DNA from: JADZEM01 sp046328125
GTDB taxonomy: Bacteria > Chloroflexota > UBA6077 > JACCZL01
Length of the DNA: 64,000 nucleotides
Reading direction: 5' to 3'
NCBI GenBank assembly: GCA_046328125.1
Contig: JAXLXF010000007.1
Location: 1 to 64,000, forward strand
Shown here: one piece after another, positions 40,662 to 49,481 of the stretch
How positions within the stretch are numbered: the first letter of the stretch is position 1
Layout of the letters: every line of letters begins with the position of its first letter
Position numbers and translations under genes: made by a program
The notes under the pieces: model-generated
What the model was told of the DNA's origin: nothing
What the model saw: only the letters and a program-made list of their open reading frames with translations
Databases searched by the model: none

Positions 40662-41924
40662 ATGCCATCCCCTGATGCCCAGCCACCAGCCAACCACTCT
40701 CCTGACAGCCAGCACGGTCAGGCGCCGGGGAGCGCTGGACCGGGCGCGCTCAGCGGCGTGCGCGTCCTCGACCTGGCGACGTTCATCGCCGGGCCGTTCT
40801 GCGGTGGCCTGCTAGCGGAGTACGGCGCCGACGTGGTCAAAGTGGAGCAGCCGGGCGTCGGGGACTCGCTGCGGGAGCTGGGGCACAAGGCGAAGGGACG
40901 CGCGCTGTTCTGGGCGCTGGAGGCGCGCGGTCGGCGCTCGATCACGCTGAACCTCCGCGAGCCGCGCGGGCAGGAGCTGGCGCTCCAGTTGATCGCGTCC
41001 AGCGACATCGTGATCGAGAATTTCCGGCCCGGCACGCTGGAGCGCTGGGGTCTCGGCTACGAACGAATGAAAGCCGTCAACCCGGGAGTGATCCTGGTGC
41101 GCGTCTCGGCGTACGGCCAGACCGGACCGTACGCCAGCCGGCCGGGCTTCGGGCGGATCGCGCAGGCGTTCGGCGGGCTGACCTACCTGGCCGGCCACCC
41201 GGACCGGCCGCCGGTCAACCCCGGCTCGGCCACGCTGGCGGATTACGCGGCCGGCCTCTTCTCGACGACCGCGGCGCTGGCCGCGCTCGACTACCGCCGA
41301 CGGACCGGCGAGGGGCAGCAGATCGACGTCTCGCTCTACGAGTCGATCTTCCGCCTGTGCGACGTGCTGGCACTAGAGTATGACGCCCTCGGGCTGGTCC
41401 GCGAGCGACGCGGCTCGGACGCCCACGCCGCGCCCCACAACCACTACCCGACCGCCGACGGCAAGTGGATCGCCATCGCCTGCACCAACGACCGCATCTT
41501 CCGTCGATTGAACGGCGTGATGGCCGCGGCCGGCTTCGGCGACGACCCGACGCTGGCGACGATGGAGCAGCGAGCTGCCCGTCGGGTGGAGGTGGACGCG
41601 CGGGTGTCGGCGTGGACCGGGCGCCACACGCTGGCCGAGCTCCGCGAGCTTCTGGACGCCGCCGAAGTCCCCAACTCCCCGATCTCCAGCATCGCCGACA
41701 TCGTGGAGGAGCCGCACGTCCAGGCGCGTGGCACGCTCCAGACGGTTGACGATCCGGAGATCGGGCCGGTGCTGATGCCGGCCCCGGTCCCGCGCATGTC
41801 CGCGACGCCCGCGACGGTCCAGCGCCCGGCCCCGCGCCTCGGGGAGCACAACGCCGAGGTCTACGGCGAGCTCGGCCTCACCGCCGCCGACCTCGACCAG
41901 CTCCGCGCTGTCGGCATCATCTGA
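40662..41924 (+). CDS. CaiB/BaiF family CoA transferase
   Basis: A 420-residue class III CoA transferase. The block VRVLDLATFIAGPFCGGLLAE, the K-V-E-Q-P-G-V-G-D-S strand, the N-L-R-E-P-R-G motif and the later G-S-A-T-L-A-D-Y-A-A with the catalytic Asp identify it. The enzyme moves CoA between carboxylates such as carnitine, bile acids, formate/oxalate or succinate; the specific acid cannot be inferred. ATG 40662 follows AAGGGA. A TACAAT hexamer lies at 40594-40599. It shares a TGATG junction with the following small gene. Confidence 0.92.
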   Translation: MPSPDAQPPANHSPDSQHGQAPGSAGPGALSGVRVLDLATFIAGPFCGGLLAEYGADVVKVEQPGVGDSLRELGHKAKGRALFWALEARGRRSITLNLREPRGQELALQLIASSDIVIENFRPGTLERWGLGYERMKAVNPGVILVRVSAYGQTGPYASRPGFGRIAQAFGGLTYLAGHPDRPPVNPGSATLADYAAGLFSTTAALAALDYRRRTGEGQQIDVSLYESIFRLCDVLALEYDALGLVRERRGSDAHAAPHNHYPTADGKWIAIACTNDRIFRRLNGVMAAAGFGDDPTLATMEQRAARRVEVDARVSAWTGRHTLAELRELLDAAEVPNSPISSIADIVEEPHVQARGTLQTVDDPEIGPVLMPAPVPRMSATPATVQRPAPRLGEHNAEVYGELGLTAADLDQLRAVGII

Positions 41925-41959
41925 TGACACCCCCTCAACCTGTACCATCGCCGCTGACC

Positions 41960-42295
41960 ATGCGCTACTACAGGATCGTGCAGCACGGGATCGTGAGGCG
42001 CCGGGATTTTGCATCTTACGGTGAGCTCGGCGTCCAGCCAAAGCGCCCACTCTCTCCACGAGAGCAGGATCGATGGTGGGGCATCTCAGTGTTCTCGTCC
42101 GAGGAATTCGCTATCCAGCGCTCAGACGATTCGCCGTTTCTCGGCCGGTATCTCGCGGTGCTCGAAATCCCTCACAACGCAACGCCCAGGATCGAGCAGA
42201 CAGGGCGACATCCGGGCCACTACACCATCTGGGCGCGCGCGGAAGACTTGCTCGGCTGGGTGATCTCCATCATCGACCTCGACGGCGTACAATGA
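41960..42295 (+). CDS. Unknown small protein A of a pair
   Basis: A 111-residue protein (or 123 if the ATG at 41924 is used). It reads MRYYRIVQHGIVR, then L-S-P-R-E-Q-D-R-W-W-G-I-S-V-F, L-G-R-Y-L-A-V-L-E-I-P and G-H-Y-T-I-W-A, ending in a hydrophobic strand. The GC content is visibly lower than the flanking genes. I do not recognise the family. The next small gene begins 4 bp later, giving a two-gene unit that resembles a toxin-antitoxin arrangement in size only. Confidence 0.65.
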   Translation: MRYYRIVQHGIVRRRDFASYGELGVQPKRPLSPREQDRWWGISVFSSEEFAIQRSDDSPFLGRYLAVLEIPHNATPRIEQTGRHPGHYTIWARAEDLLGWVISIIDLDGVQ

Positions 42296-42299
42296 TCCC

Positions 42300-42518
42300 A
42301 TGTACTACGAAGTCTGGGACGCGAATTCCAGGAACCTCCTGTACGAATTCGAGACGCTTGACGAAGCGCTAGAGGCCGTGCGAGAGCTTCTCGAAGTAAA
42401 CCCCGAGCCGAGCCGATTTGACCCGGGGATCATTCAGATGGACGAGCACCACCGCGGCGTGTGGTCGGCGCACGGCGACGAGCTCCAGGCCCTCCTTCAA
42501 CAGCGACCGGCAGTCTGA
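42300..42518 (+). CDS. Unknown small protein B of a pair
   Basis: A 72-residue acidic protein: YYEVWDANSRNLLYEFETLDEALEAV in shortened form (Y-Y-E-V-W-D... then D-E-A-L-E-A-V-R-E-L-L), then G-I-I-Q-M-D-E-H-H-R-G-V-W. The helical middle and acidic charge suit a partner-binding protein. TACAAT at 42288-42293 lies exactly 6 nt before ATG 42300, so it may have its own leaderless transcript besides read-through. Family unknown. Confidence 0.65.
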   Translation: MYYEVWDANSRNLLYEFETLDEALEAVRELLEVNPEPSRFDPGIIQMDEHHRGVWSAHGDELQALLQQRPAV

Positions 42519-42533
42519 GCTCGCCCGGACAGG

Positions 42534-43679
42534 TCAGGACGAGACCAGGGCGCGCTCCACGGACGCCAGCGTCGCGGCGATCTCCACGGCCCGGCCGCCC
42601 TCGAACGGGAGCCAGCGCTGATCCTTCAAGCCGGTCCCGCTGACCAGCGCCACCACCGTCTGAGCTGAGCCTGAAAGCGTCGCGCGGTTTGCCATGACGC
42701 CGGCCAGCGCGGCGGCGCCGGCCGGCTCGGCCAGCATCCCGCTGGTGCGCGCAAGCGTGGCGATGGCAGCCTGCAGGTCGTCGTCCGACACCGCCAGCCA
42801 CGAGCCGCCTGTCCGCGTCACCGCGTCCAGCGCCTGCCGCCCGAAGTACGGGTCTCCGACATCGATGCCGTCCGCGATGGTGTGGGTCAGCGGCACGGCC
42901 TCCCAGGTCTCGGCGCGATTCGCGTACGCCTGAGCGAGCGGCGCGGCGCCACTCGCCTGGACGCCCACGACGCGCGGCAATCGGTCCGCCACACCGCAGC
43001 GGATCAGCTCCTCGCAGCCGTGGACGAACGCCGCCAGCGTCACCCCGTCGCCGACCGGCAGGTAGACCACGTCCGGCATCCGCCGCCCGAGCTGCTCCCA
43101 GACCTCGAAGGCGACCGTCTTCTTCGCCTGGAGCGCCAGGGGGTTGCTGGCGGTGTTGCGGTTGTACCAGCCAAACCGCGCGCAGGCGTCGTCGCAGAGG
43201 CGGTACGCCTGCTCGTACGGGCCGTCCACCAGGAAGACCGTCGCCCCGAACGAGCGCATGAAGGCGACTTTCGACGGCGAGACGGTTCGGGCCGAGACGA
43301 AGATGTACGCCGTCAGGCCCATCGCGGCGGCCCCGGCCGCGAGCGAACAGGCCACGTTCCCGCTCGACGCGCAGGCGATCGAGGTGGCGCCCTGCCGCGC
43401 GGCGTCCACCAGGCAGAGCGCCGTCGCGCGGTCCTTGTTCGAGCCGGTCGGCGTGCGGGTCTCGTCCTTCAGGTACAGGCCCGGCACGCCGAGCTCGTCG
43501 CGCAGGCGGCCCGGCGCGACCAGCGGCGTGCCGCCGATCTGCAACGGGTAGACGCTTCGCCCGTCGAGCGGCAGCAGCGAGCGCCAGCGCCACATGCCCT
43601 CGCTCAGGGCATCCGACACCGTTGCGGCCGGCGGGATCAGGCTCGGGCCGTACGGGTACGCTCGGGGCTCGGCGGGCAT
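42534..43679 (-). CDS. Threonine-synthase-like PLP enzyme
   Basis: A 381-residue fold-type II PLP enzyme. The cofactor lysine is Lys82 in T-G-S-N-K-D-R-A, preceded by Y-P-L-Q-I-G-G-T-P-L; the phosphate-binding S-S-G-N-V-A and the C-terminal E-P-A-G-A-A-A motif are present. It resembles threonine synthase most (K-D-E-T-x-x-P-T-G-S-x-K-D-R), but cysteate synthase or a threonine dehydratase-like activity is possible. The start is ATG 43679 with GAGGT upstream. It follows the phosphatase gene after 14 bp. No other threonine gene is present. Confidence 0.82.
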   Translation of the reverse strand: MPAEPRAYPYGPSLIPPAATVSDALSEGMWRWRSLLPLDGRSVYPLQIGGTPLVAPGRLRDELGVPGLYLKDETRTPTGSNKDRATALCLVDAARQGATSIACASSGNVACSLAAGAAAMGLTAYIFVSARTVSPSKVAFMRSFGATVFLVDGPYEQAYRLCDDACARFGWYNRNTASNPLALQAKKTVAFEVWEQLGRRMPDVVYLPVGDGVTLAAFVHGCEELIRCGVADRLPRVVGVQASGAAPLAQAYANRAETWEAVPLTHTIADGIDVGDPYFGRQALDAVTRTGGSWLAVSDDDLQAAIATLARTSGMLAEPAGAAALAGVMANRATLSGSAQTVVALVSGTGLKDQRWLPFEGGRAVEIAATLASVERALVSS

Positions 43680-43693
43680 CTCGGTCGCCGACC

Positions 43694-44353
43694 TCAGCCA
43701 GCCGCCTGCGTTTCGCCGACGGTCGCCGCCTCGCGGACGGCCGCGGGGTCCGGGGCCGGCTCCAGCACGAGATGGGCCGGGCGGCCGGTCCAGCTCCGCT
43801 CGAAGTCGAGCAGGGCCGCGAGCTGCCGGTCGTTCGGCGCCGCCTGCCAGCGCTTCGAGCGCATCAGGCGGAGCGCCGCGCTGCTGCTCTTGCCCTGCGC
43901 CACCAGGATCGCCAGCCCCATCAGCGGTCCTCGCCCGACCCCGTGCTTGCAGTGGGTGTAGACCTGGCCGCCGGCTTTCAGGTGCTCCATCGCCCACTCG
44001 ACGCCGGCCGTCAATTGGTCCTGGCTGGCCGCGTAGCGGTCCGTGGCCGGCAGGTAGAGCAGCTCGATGCCGAGGTTCGCCAGCGCCTGCTCGTCGTCCT
44101 TCGCCTCCTCGCGCAGGTCGATCACGGCGGTCACGCCCATCGCCTTGAGACGCGGATAGGCGCGGACCGGGATCGAGCCGCCGACCAGCAGCTGGTCGGT
44201 GATCCGCGACAGGTTCAGGGTTCGACGGTGGAGCTTCGTGCTGTACTCGAGGATGCGGGCGACGCCGCGCAGCCACAATCGCCCGCCCAGGGTGTACCAG
44301 CGTACTGGGCCGCGCTCGTCGGCTGCCGCCCCGTACAGATCGAACTTTGGCAT
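43694..44353 (-). CDS. Dual-specificity protein phosphatase
   Basis: A 219-residue protein with a central DSP/PTP domain (about 60-175). The P-loop is H-C-K-H-G-V-G-R-G (C-x5-R), and the general-acid region is Y-L-P-A-T-D-R-Y. A start at ATG 44353 is fixed by AGGAGAGGT upstream. Residues 20-50 contain a helical lead-in. Proteins of this type can dephosphorylate Ser/Thr/Tyr, lipids or sugars. It is transcribed with the threonine-synthase-like gene. Confidence 0.85.
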   Translation of the reverse strand: MPKFDLYGAAADERGPVRWYTLGGRLWLRGVARILEYSTKLHRRTLNLSRITDQLLVGGSIPVRAYPRLKAMGVTAVIDLREEAKDDEQALANLGIELLYLPATDRYAASQDQLTAGVEWAMEHLKAGGQVYTHCKHGVGRGPLMGLAILVAQGKSSSAALRLMRSKRWQAAPNDRQLAALLDFERSWTGRPAHLVLEPAPDPAAVREAATVGETQAAG

Positions 44354-44765
44354 ACCTCTCCTACCGTCTCTGCGTGCGGCCGGTCGCTGCCGGCACATCC
44401 CCGTGCATCCGCACACGAAGGTTAACGGTCTCGGCGCGCGCCGCGCGACCTATCTGGCGGTTCTGGGTGTGCGTCAGAGTCTTGTGCCCAGCTAGACCCA
44501 GGGGCGCGATGAATCGCGCCCGTACCAGAGGGTCCTGCCTGGTACGGGCGCGATTCATCGCGCCCCCCAAAGATGTGACGCACACCCGTCGATTCTGTCG
44601 AGCGGACCGCTGAATGCGACGCGCGTTCGACCGTCGCCCGCCTCGGAAACCGTACAGTACAATCCGACGCTTCGCGCGGACGCCACAGGTGGGGCCTTGC
44701 TCTCGTCTCTGCCTCATCCCGCATGGTGTCAGGCGCCACCGCGCAGTGCAGGAGCCCTCGATCTT
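44354..44765. other. Intergenic gap holding palindromic element copy 2
   Basis: These 412 bases between divergent genes hold no credible gene. The main content is the palindromic element at 44465-44587. TACAAT (44658-44663) is a possible -10 for the export operon, about 100 bp before its first ATG, but no matching -35 was seen. Confidence 0.6.
44465..44587. repeat. 123-bp palindromic element, copy 2
   Basis: The same 12-bp terminal inverted repeats (GGGTGTGCGTCA ... TGACGCACACCC) as at 29668-29789, in the opposite orientation: its reverse complement aligns with copy 1 along most of its length. Internal GGGGCGCGATGAATCGCGCC and its complement form a hairpin. It sits upstream of the glycan-export operon, between divergent genes. 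Confidence 0.8.
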
Positions 44766-45674
44766 ATGCCGCCCGCCTTGCCCTCCTCCCCGATAGCCTC
44801 AGACGTAACGCCCGGCGCCGAAACGTGCGGGGCCGGGCCGCGAGCCGAGGGGCACGAGCTCGTCACCGAGATCCGCCCGGAGGGGCCGGGGCTTCGCGCG
44901 CTGGTCGTCGAGCTGTGGCGGTATCGCCACCTCTTCACCGCGCTGGTCTGGCGCAACGTCCGCGTCGAGTTCGACGCCACCCGGCTCGGATCGGCCTGGG
45001 CCATCGCCCGCCCGGTCTTCCTGACGCTGGTGTTCGTAGCGTTCCGAGGCTTCTCCGGCGCCAACACGCACGTGGACCTGCCGTACCCGCTGTACGTCTT
45101 CACCGGCCTGGTGCTCTGGACCTATTTTCTGGACGCGGCGTCGGCGTCGGCGATTGCGATGCGCAACGACTCGGCGCTCCTCAGCAAGGTGTACTACCCG
45201 CGCCTGCTGACGCCGCTGGTGCCGGTCATTGCATCATTGGTCAGCGTGGGCATCGCGCTGCTGCCGATCGCCGGACTGATGCTCTGGTACGGCGTTCGGC
45301 CGGGCTGGCCGCTCCTCTTACTGCCGGTCGTGCTGGTGCAGGCGATCGCGCTCTCGCTTGGGGTCGGCACCATCGTGGCGGCCTTCTCGGTCGAGAACCG
45401 AGACTGGGAGCGGGCGCTGACGTTCATCCTCAGCACCGGCCTCTGGATCTCGCCGGTAATCTACGCGCCGGACATGATCCCGAACGCCCTGCGTGGTGTG
45501 TACCATCTCAACCCGATGGTCGGTCTGCTGCTGGCGTTCCGCGCCACCCTTTTCGCCGATTTCCCGCTGCCCACCTGGGAGTGGGGCTACTCCGGCCTGG
45601 CAACGGCCGCGATCCTGGCGCTCGGGGTCTGGGCGTTCCGCCGTGTCGAGACCGAGCTGGCGGATCGGCTCTGA
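44766..45674 (+). CDS. ABC-2 polysaccharide export permease (Wzm-like)
   Basis: A 302-residue permease with six membrane segments and the ABC-2 polyol/polysaccharide pattern: L-V-W-R-N-V-R-V-E-F, then G-S-A-W-A-I-A-R-P, and L-L-S-K-V-Y-Y-P-R in the first loop. Together with the ATPase that follows (TGATG junction) it would export a lipid-linked glycan across the membrane. ATG 44766 with AGGAG is preferred; a TTG at 44697 is possible. First gene of a run continuing to 58642. Confidence 0.88.
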   Translation: MPPALPSSPIASDVTPGAETCGAGPRAEGHELVTEIRPEGPGLRALVVELWRYRHLFTALVWRNVRVEFDATRLGSAWAIARPVFLTLVFVAFRGFSGANTHVDLPYPLYVFTGLVLWTYFLDAASASAIAMRNDSALLSKVYYPRLLTPLVPVIASLVSVGIALLPIAGLMLWYGVRPGWPLLLLPVVLVQAIALSLGVGTIVAAFSVENRDWERALTFILSTGLWISPVIYAPDMIPNALRGVYHLNPMVGLLLAFRATLFADFPLPTWEWGYSGLATAAILALGVWAFRRVETELADRL

Positions 45675-47110
45675 TGCCAGGGACCGCCATCTCGGCCCGG
45701 GGCATCGCCAAGCAGTACCGGCGCGGCTCTGGCGGCGGCTGGTCGCTGCACGGCGGCGTGCGGGCGCTGGCACGGTTGGCGCGCGGCCAGCGATCCGGCT
45801 CGAATGGCAGTGCAGGTGACACGTTCTGGGCGCTGGACGACGTCAGCTTCGAGGTGCGCCGTGGCGAGCGGGTCGGGATCGTCGGGCGCAACGGCGCCGG
45901 CAAGTCCACCCTGCTCAAGGTGCTGTCACGGGTCGTCTATCCGACCAGAGGCGCCGCCACGATTCACGGTCGGCTCACCTCGCTGCTGGAGGTCGGCACT
46001 GGCTTCAACGAGAACCTGACCGGCCGCGAGAACGTCTACCTGAACGCCTCGATCCACGGGCTGAGCCGCTCCGAGATCGACGACCGCTTCGACGACATCG
46101 CGGAGTTCGCGGGGGTGCGGCAGTTCCTGGACACGCCGGTCAAGCGGTACTCCAGCGGGATGCAGATGCGGCTGGCGTTCTCGGTGGCGGCCCACCTGGA
46201 CCCTGACATTCTGCTGCTGGACGAGGTGCTGGCGGTCGGCGACCTCTCGTTCCAGCAGAAGTGCCTGGAGCGCGTGGAGGGGCTGGTCTCGGAGGGGCGC
46301 ACCCTGCTGTTTGTCTCCCACAGCCTGGACGCCATCACCCGCTTCTGCGACCGCTGCCTCTGGCTGGACAACGGACGCCTGCGCGAGGACGGCCCGGCCG
46401 AGCGGGTGGTGGAGGCGTACCTCCAGGAGCTGGCCGGCGTCCGCTCGGCCCGATCCTGGGTCTCGGGGCTGCCGCCGACGTTCGAGGGGCGGCCCGACGC
46501 GGCTCCAGAGTCGGATTGGCGGTCGGTGGAGGCCGAGGAGTCCCCGACAGCCGCGACGAGCGCACGAGCGGACCTGCTGGGCGACGACGATGCCCGCCTG
46601 GTCGCCGTCCGCCTGGTCGGGGCGGATCTCCGCCCGCGCGCCAGCATCGCCGTGGACGAGCCGCTGGGCGTCGAGGTCACCTTCGACGTGCTGCGGACCG
46701 GCAAGAACGTCCAGCCGGCGCTCCACTTCAAGGGCCAGACCGACCAGTTTCTGTTCGTGGCCGCGTACACCGATCCGGCCTGGATACGGGTGCCGCCGGG
46801 CATCGGACGGCACACGGCGACGGCCTGGGTGCCCGCGAACTGGCTGAACGTGGGCATTGTCTACGTGACGGTGGCGCTCCACACGCCCGATCCGTACGAG
46901 ACGCACGCCCTCGCCGAGCGCGCCGTCTCGTTCAACGTCTACGAACGGTTCGACGGCGGCGACACGGCGCGCGGCCTGTACAGTCGGGCGCTGCCCGGCG
47001 CCGTGCGCCCACTTCTCCAGTGGGAGACCCGACGGGCCAGTGGCGAGGCGTCGTCATGTGCCGAGACGGTGGGCGAAACACCCACGCCGAGCGGAGCGGT
47101 GGCGCCGTGA
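45674..47110 (+). CDS. Polysaccharide export ATPase (Wzt-like) with C-terminal domain
   Basis: A 478-residue protein. Residues 1-250 are the ATPase: Walker A GRNGAGKST, signature YSSGMQMRLAF, Walker B ILLLDEVLAVGD, H-switch V-S-H-S. About residues 300-430 form a Wzt_C-type beta-sandwich (VRLVGADLRPRASIAVDEPL, VEVTFDVLRTG, LHFKGQTDQFLFV), which in O-antigen systems reads the chain end before export. A capped or modified glycan is therefore expected. It overlaps the permease stop. Confidence 0.9.
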   Translation: MPGTAISARGIAKQYRRGSGGGWSLHGGVRALARLARGQRSGSNGSAGDTFWALDDVSFEVRRGERVGIVGRNGAGKSTLLKVLSRVVYPTRGAATIHGRLTSLLEVGTGFNENLTGRENVYLNASIHGLSRSEIDDRFDDIAEFAGVRQFLDTPVKRYSSGMQMRLAFSVAAHLDPDILLLDEVLAVGDLSFQQKCLERVEGLVSEGRTLLFVSHSLDAITRFCDRCLWLDNGRLREDGPAERVVEAYLQELAGVRSARSWVSGLPPTFEGRPDAAPESDWRSVEAEESPTAATSARADLLGDDDARLVAVRLVGADLRPRASIAVDEPLGVEVTFDVLRTGKNVQPALHFKGQTDQFLFVAAYTDPAWIRVPPGIGRHTATAWVPANWLNVGIVYVTVALHTPDPYETHALAERAVSFNVYERFDGGDTARGLYSRALPGAVRPLLQWETRRASGEASSCAETVGETPTPSGAVAP

Positions 47111-47260
47111 CGCCGATCCCACCTGGCGACCGGCGCTACCCAGCCGCGCGGTCTCGCGTTCGACGCTGGTCACCGGCTGGCAGCTACGCGTACCATACGC
47201 CCGTTCGCCGGCCCTGACCGCCACCGGCGGCATGGCGCCTGCCCTCGAGGTTTGCCGCTC

Positions 47261-48529
47261 GTGACTGTTCCGACCGACCCAAAGACCGACGAAGCCGGCG
47301 TGTCGCTCGCGCGTGCCGAGGAGCGCATCCGCGTGCTCCACGAGGTGCGCCACGAGGCACGGCTGCGGTCCGGCTTCGAGACGCCGTACGTCGAGTTCGT
47401 GCGGGCCTTGCGCGAGCAGCTCCATCCGCGCGGCGTCCGCGACGTGCGCACGGTGGGCATGGCAGGTGGCCTGACGTTCTCGGTGGATCTGGGCGACCGC
47501 CTGGGGTGTGACGTCTTCTACGGCTACTTCGACGAGCGCTTCGAGGCCGACCTGTTCGTGAACCTGCTCCCGCCCGGCGGCACGATGATCGACGTCGGCT
47601 CGAACTTCGGGTACTACGCGGTCCGCTGCGCCGAGGCGGTTGGCAGCCTGGGGACGGTGCACGCCTTCGAGCCCGATCCGGTGGCGTTCGACCTGCTGAG
47701 CGCCAACGTCGCGGCGAACGGCCTTGGGGGCTGGCTGCAGATTCACGGCGTGGCGGTCGCGGAGCGCGACTGCGAGGTCTTGTTCCACCTGGCCGAGGAA
47801 GCGGCGTTCAGCGGCCTCAGCTCGACCGGGCGCTCAGCCCTGCGCGGCGTCGTCACCGTGCGGGCCAGGAGCCTGGATTCGTTCGCCGACGAGCACGGCA
47901 TCGACCAGGTGGACGCGCTCAAGATCGACGTCGAGGGGCACGAGGCGGAAGTCTTGCGGGGCGGCTCGGCACTACTCTGCCGCGCGACGGACCCGCTGAT
48001 CATGCTCGAAGTGAGCGCCAAGAACCTGACGCCGCAAGGCCGCGAGGCCCTCACCGGCGCGCTCGACGTCCTGTTCGCGAACGGCTACCGTGGCAGACTG
48101 GTCGACCTGAGCGCGGCGGATGGGCTGCGGGAGATCGACTCGCCCGAGGCGGCGACGGCGCTGTTGGGCGCCAACCTGCTGCTCGTCCGCCCCGGCCGGG
48201 CGCTGGAACGGCGCTTGCGAGAGCTCGTGGCACGTCGATCCGGTCAGATCGACCGTTCATTGCACGCCGAGCCGATCGACACGGACGGCCGAGAGGTTCG
48301 CCTGTTCAGTGGACTGGACCCAGATCTGGTGAGCGCGGCCCTGCGTGACAAGGCCGCTGCTGAGAGCCGCGTGACCACCCTGACCGGCGAAGTCCACGCG
48401 CTCCGGAGCCAGGTCGGAACGCTCAAGGTTGAGAACCGACGGCTCCGATCTTCGCCCCTCGGCCTGGCGATGCGCGCGATGCGCCGAGTCATCAGGTCAT
48501 TCGCAACGAGCAGGAGACGTACGACGTGA
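47261..48529 (+). CDS. FkbM-family methyltransferase with coiled-coil tail
   Basis: A 422-residue SAM-dependent methyltransferase. The SAM motif is M-I-D-V-G-S-N-F-G-Y-Y, then H-A-F-E-P-D-P and the later L-K-I-D-V-E-G-H-E-A-E-V. The N-terminal 40 residues and the C-terminal ~60 are helical, the latter heptad-like (S-R-V-T-T-L-T-G-E-V-H-A-L-R-S-Q-V). This may be a chain-terminating or capping methyltransferase read by the Wzt_C domain, as inferred from the cluster. The start is GTG 47261 after GAGGT; TTG 47252 is too close to it. Confidence 0.85.
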   Translation: MTVPTDPKTDEAGVSLARAEERIRVLHEVRHEARLRSGFETPYVEFVRALREQLHPRGVRDVRTVGMAGGLTFSVDLGDRLGCDVFYGYFDERFEADLFVNLLPPGGTMIDVGSNFGYYAVRCAEAVGSLGTVHAFEPDPVAFDLLSANVAANGLGGWLQIHGVAVAERDCEVLFHLAEEAAFSGLSSTGRSALRGVVTVRARSLDSFADEHGIDQVDALKIDVEGHEAEVLRGGSALLCRATDPLIMLEVSAKNLTPQGREALTGALDVLFANGYRGRLVDLSAADGLREIDSPEAATALLGANLLLVRPGRALERRLRELVARRSGQIDRSLHAEPIDTDGREVRLFSGLDPDLVSAALRDKAAAESRVTTLTGEVHALRSQVGTLKVENRRLRSSPLGLAMRAMRRVIRSFATSRRRTT

Positions 48530-48584
48530 TGGCTCGCCGCTCTGCTCTCCGACGAACGCAGACCGCGCTCGGGATCGGGACGCC

Positions 48585-49481
48585 GTGACGAAGACGGAAG
48601 AGCGTCCGCTGGTCTCGGTCGTCATCGGCAGCTTCGACCGCCGCCGGTTTCTGGAGCAGGCCGTCGAGAGCGTGCGCACGAACGGCTCGGCCTCGTCATA
48701 CGAGGTGATCGTCGTGGACGGCGGCTCGACGGACGGCTCGGTCGAGTGGCTGGTGCGCCAGAAGGACGTCATCACCATCGTCCAGCACAACCGGGGAGCG
48801 TTCCGCGGCCGTCCGATCCGCCGCCGCAGCTGGGGCTACTTCATGAACCTGGCGTTCAAGAGCGCACAGGGGCAGTACGTGCTGATGATCAGCGACGACT
48901 GCCTGCTGGTGCCCGGCGCGATCGACGCTGGCGTCGCGCGGTTCCAGGAGCTCGAACGCGAAGGACGGCGAATCGGCGGGGTCGCGTTCTACTATCGCAA
49001 CTGGCCGAACGAGAGCGTCTACTACGTGCAGCGAACGTTCGGCGGCAAGCTGATGGTGAACCACGGCCTGTTCCTGCGAGACGCGCTCGAAGCTGTCGAC
49101 TGGATCGACGAGGATCGGTACGTTTTCTACAAGGCGGACGGCGATCTCTGCCTGAAGATGTGGGAAGCTGGCTACGAGATCGTGGACTGTCCCGGCGCAT
49201 TCGTGGAGCACTACGAAGCGGCCAACCGGGCGGTTCGGATGACCAACCGCGAACTGCTGACCCGGGACCGTGAGGCGTACCGTCAGCGCTGGGACGGCAT
49301 CTTCTGGGATCCGACCGGCCCGGAGCTCCGCGAGCGGAAGGATCTCGAGTACGACGACCCCCACCGCACCGTCCGCCTCTTTCCCGTCAACGAGCCACCC
49401 CTCGCCGACCGCCTCGCACGCCTGGCGCGTGGCACCGGCGAGTGGGCAGCCTCGCGCCTTGCGCGTCTCGGCGATGCCTGA
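48585..49481 (+). CDS. GT2-family glycosyltransferase
   Basis: A 298-residue GT-A glycosyltransferase. It begins V-S-V-V-I-G-S-F-D-R-R-R-F-L, has V-D-G-G-S-T-D-G-S, and the divalent-metal region I-S-D-D-C-L-L. A later D-L-C-L-K-M-W-E-A-G-Y resembles the base-containing region of GT2 enzymes. The start is GTG 48585. It is cytoplasmic, with no membrane helix. It overlaps the next gene by 8 bp. Confidence 0.85.
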   Translation: MTKTEERPLVSVVIGSFDRRRFLEQAVESVRTNGSASSYEVIVVDGGSTDGSVEWLVRQKDVITIVQHNRGAFRGRPIRRRSWGYFMNLAFKSAQGQYVLMISDDCLLVPGAIDAGVARFQELEREGRRIGGVAFYYRNWPNESVYYVQRTFGGKLMVNHGLFLRDALEAVDWIDEDRYVFYKADGDLCLKMWEAGYEIVDCPGAFVEHYEAANRAVRMTNRELLTRDREAYRQRWDGIFWDPTGPELRERKDLEYDDPHRTVRLFPVNEPPLADRLARLARGTGEWAASRLARLGDA

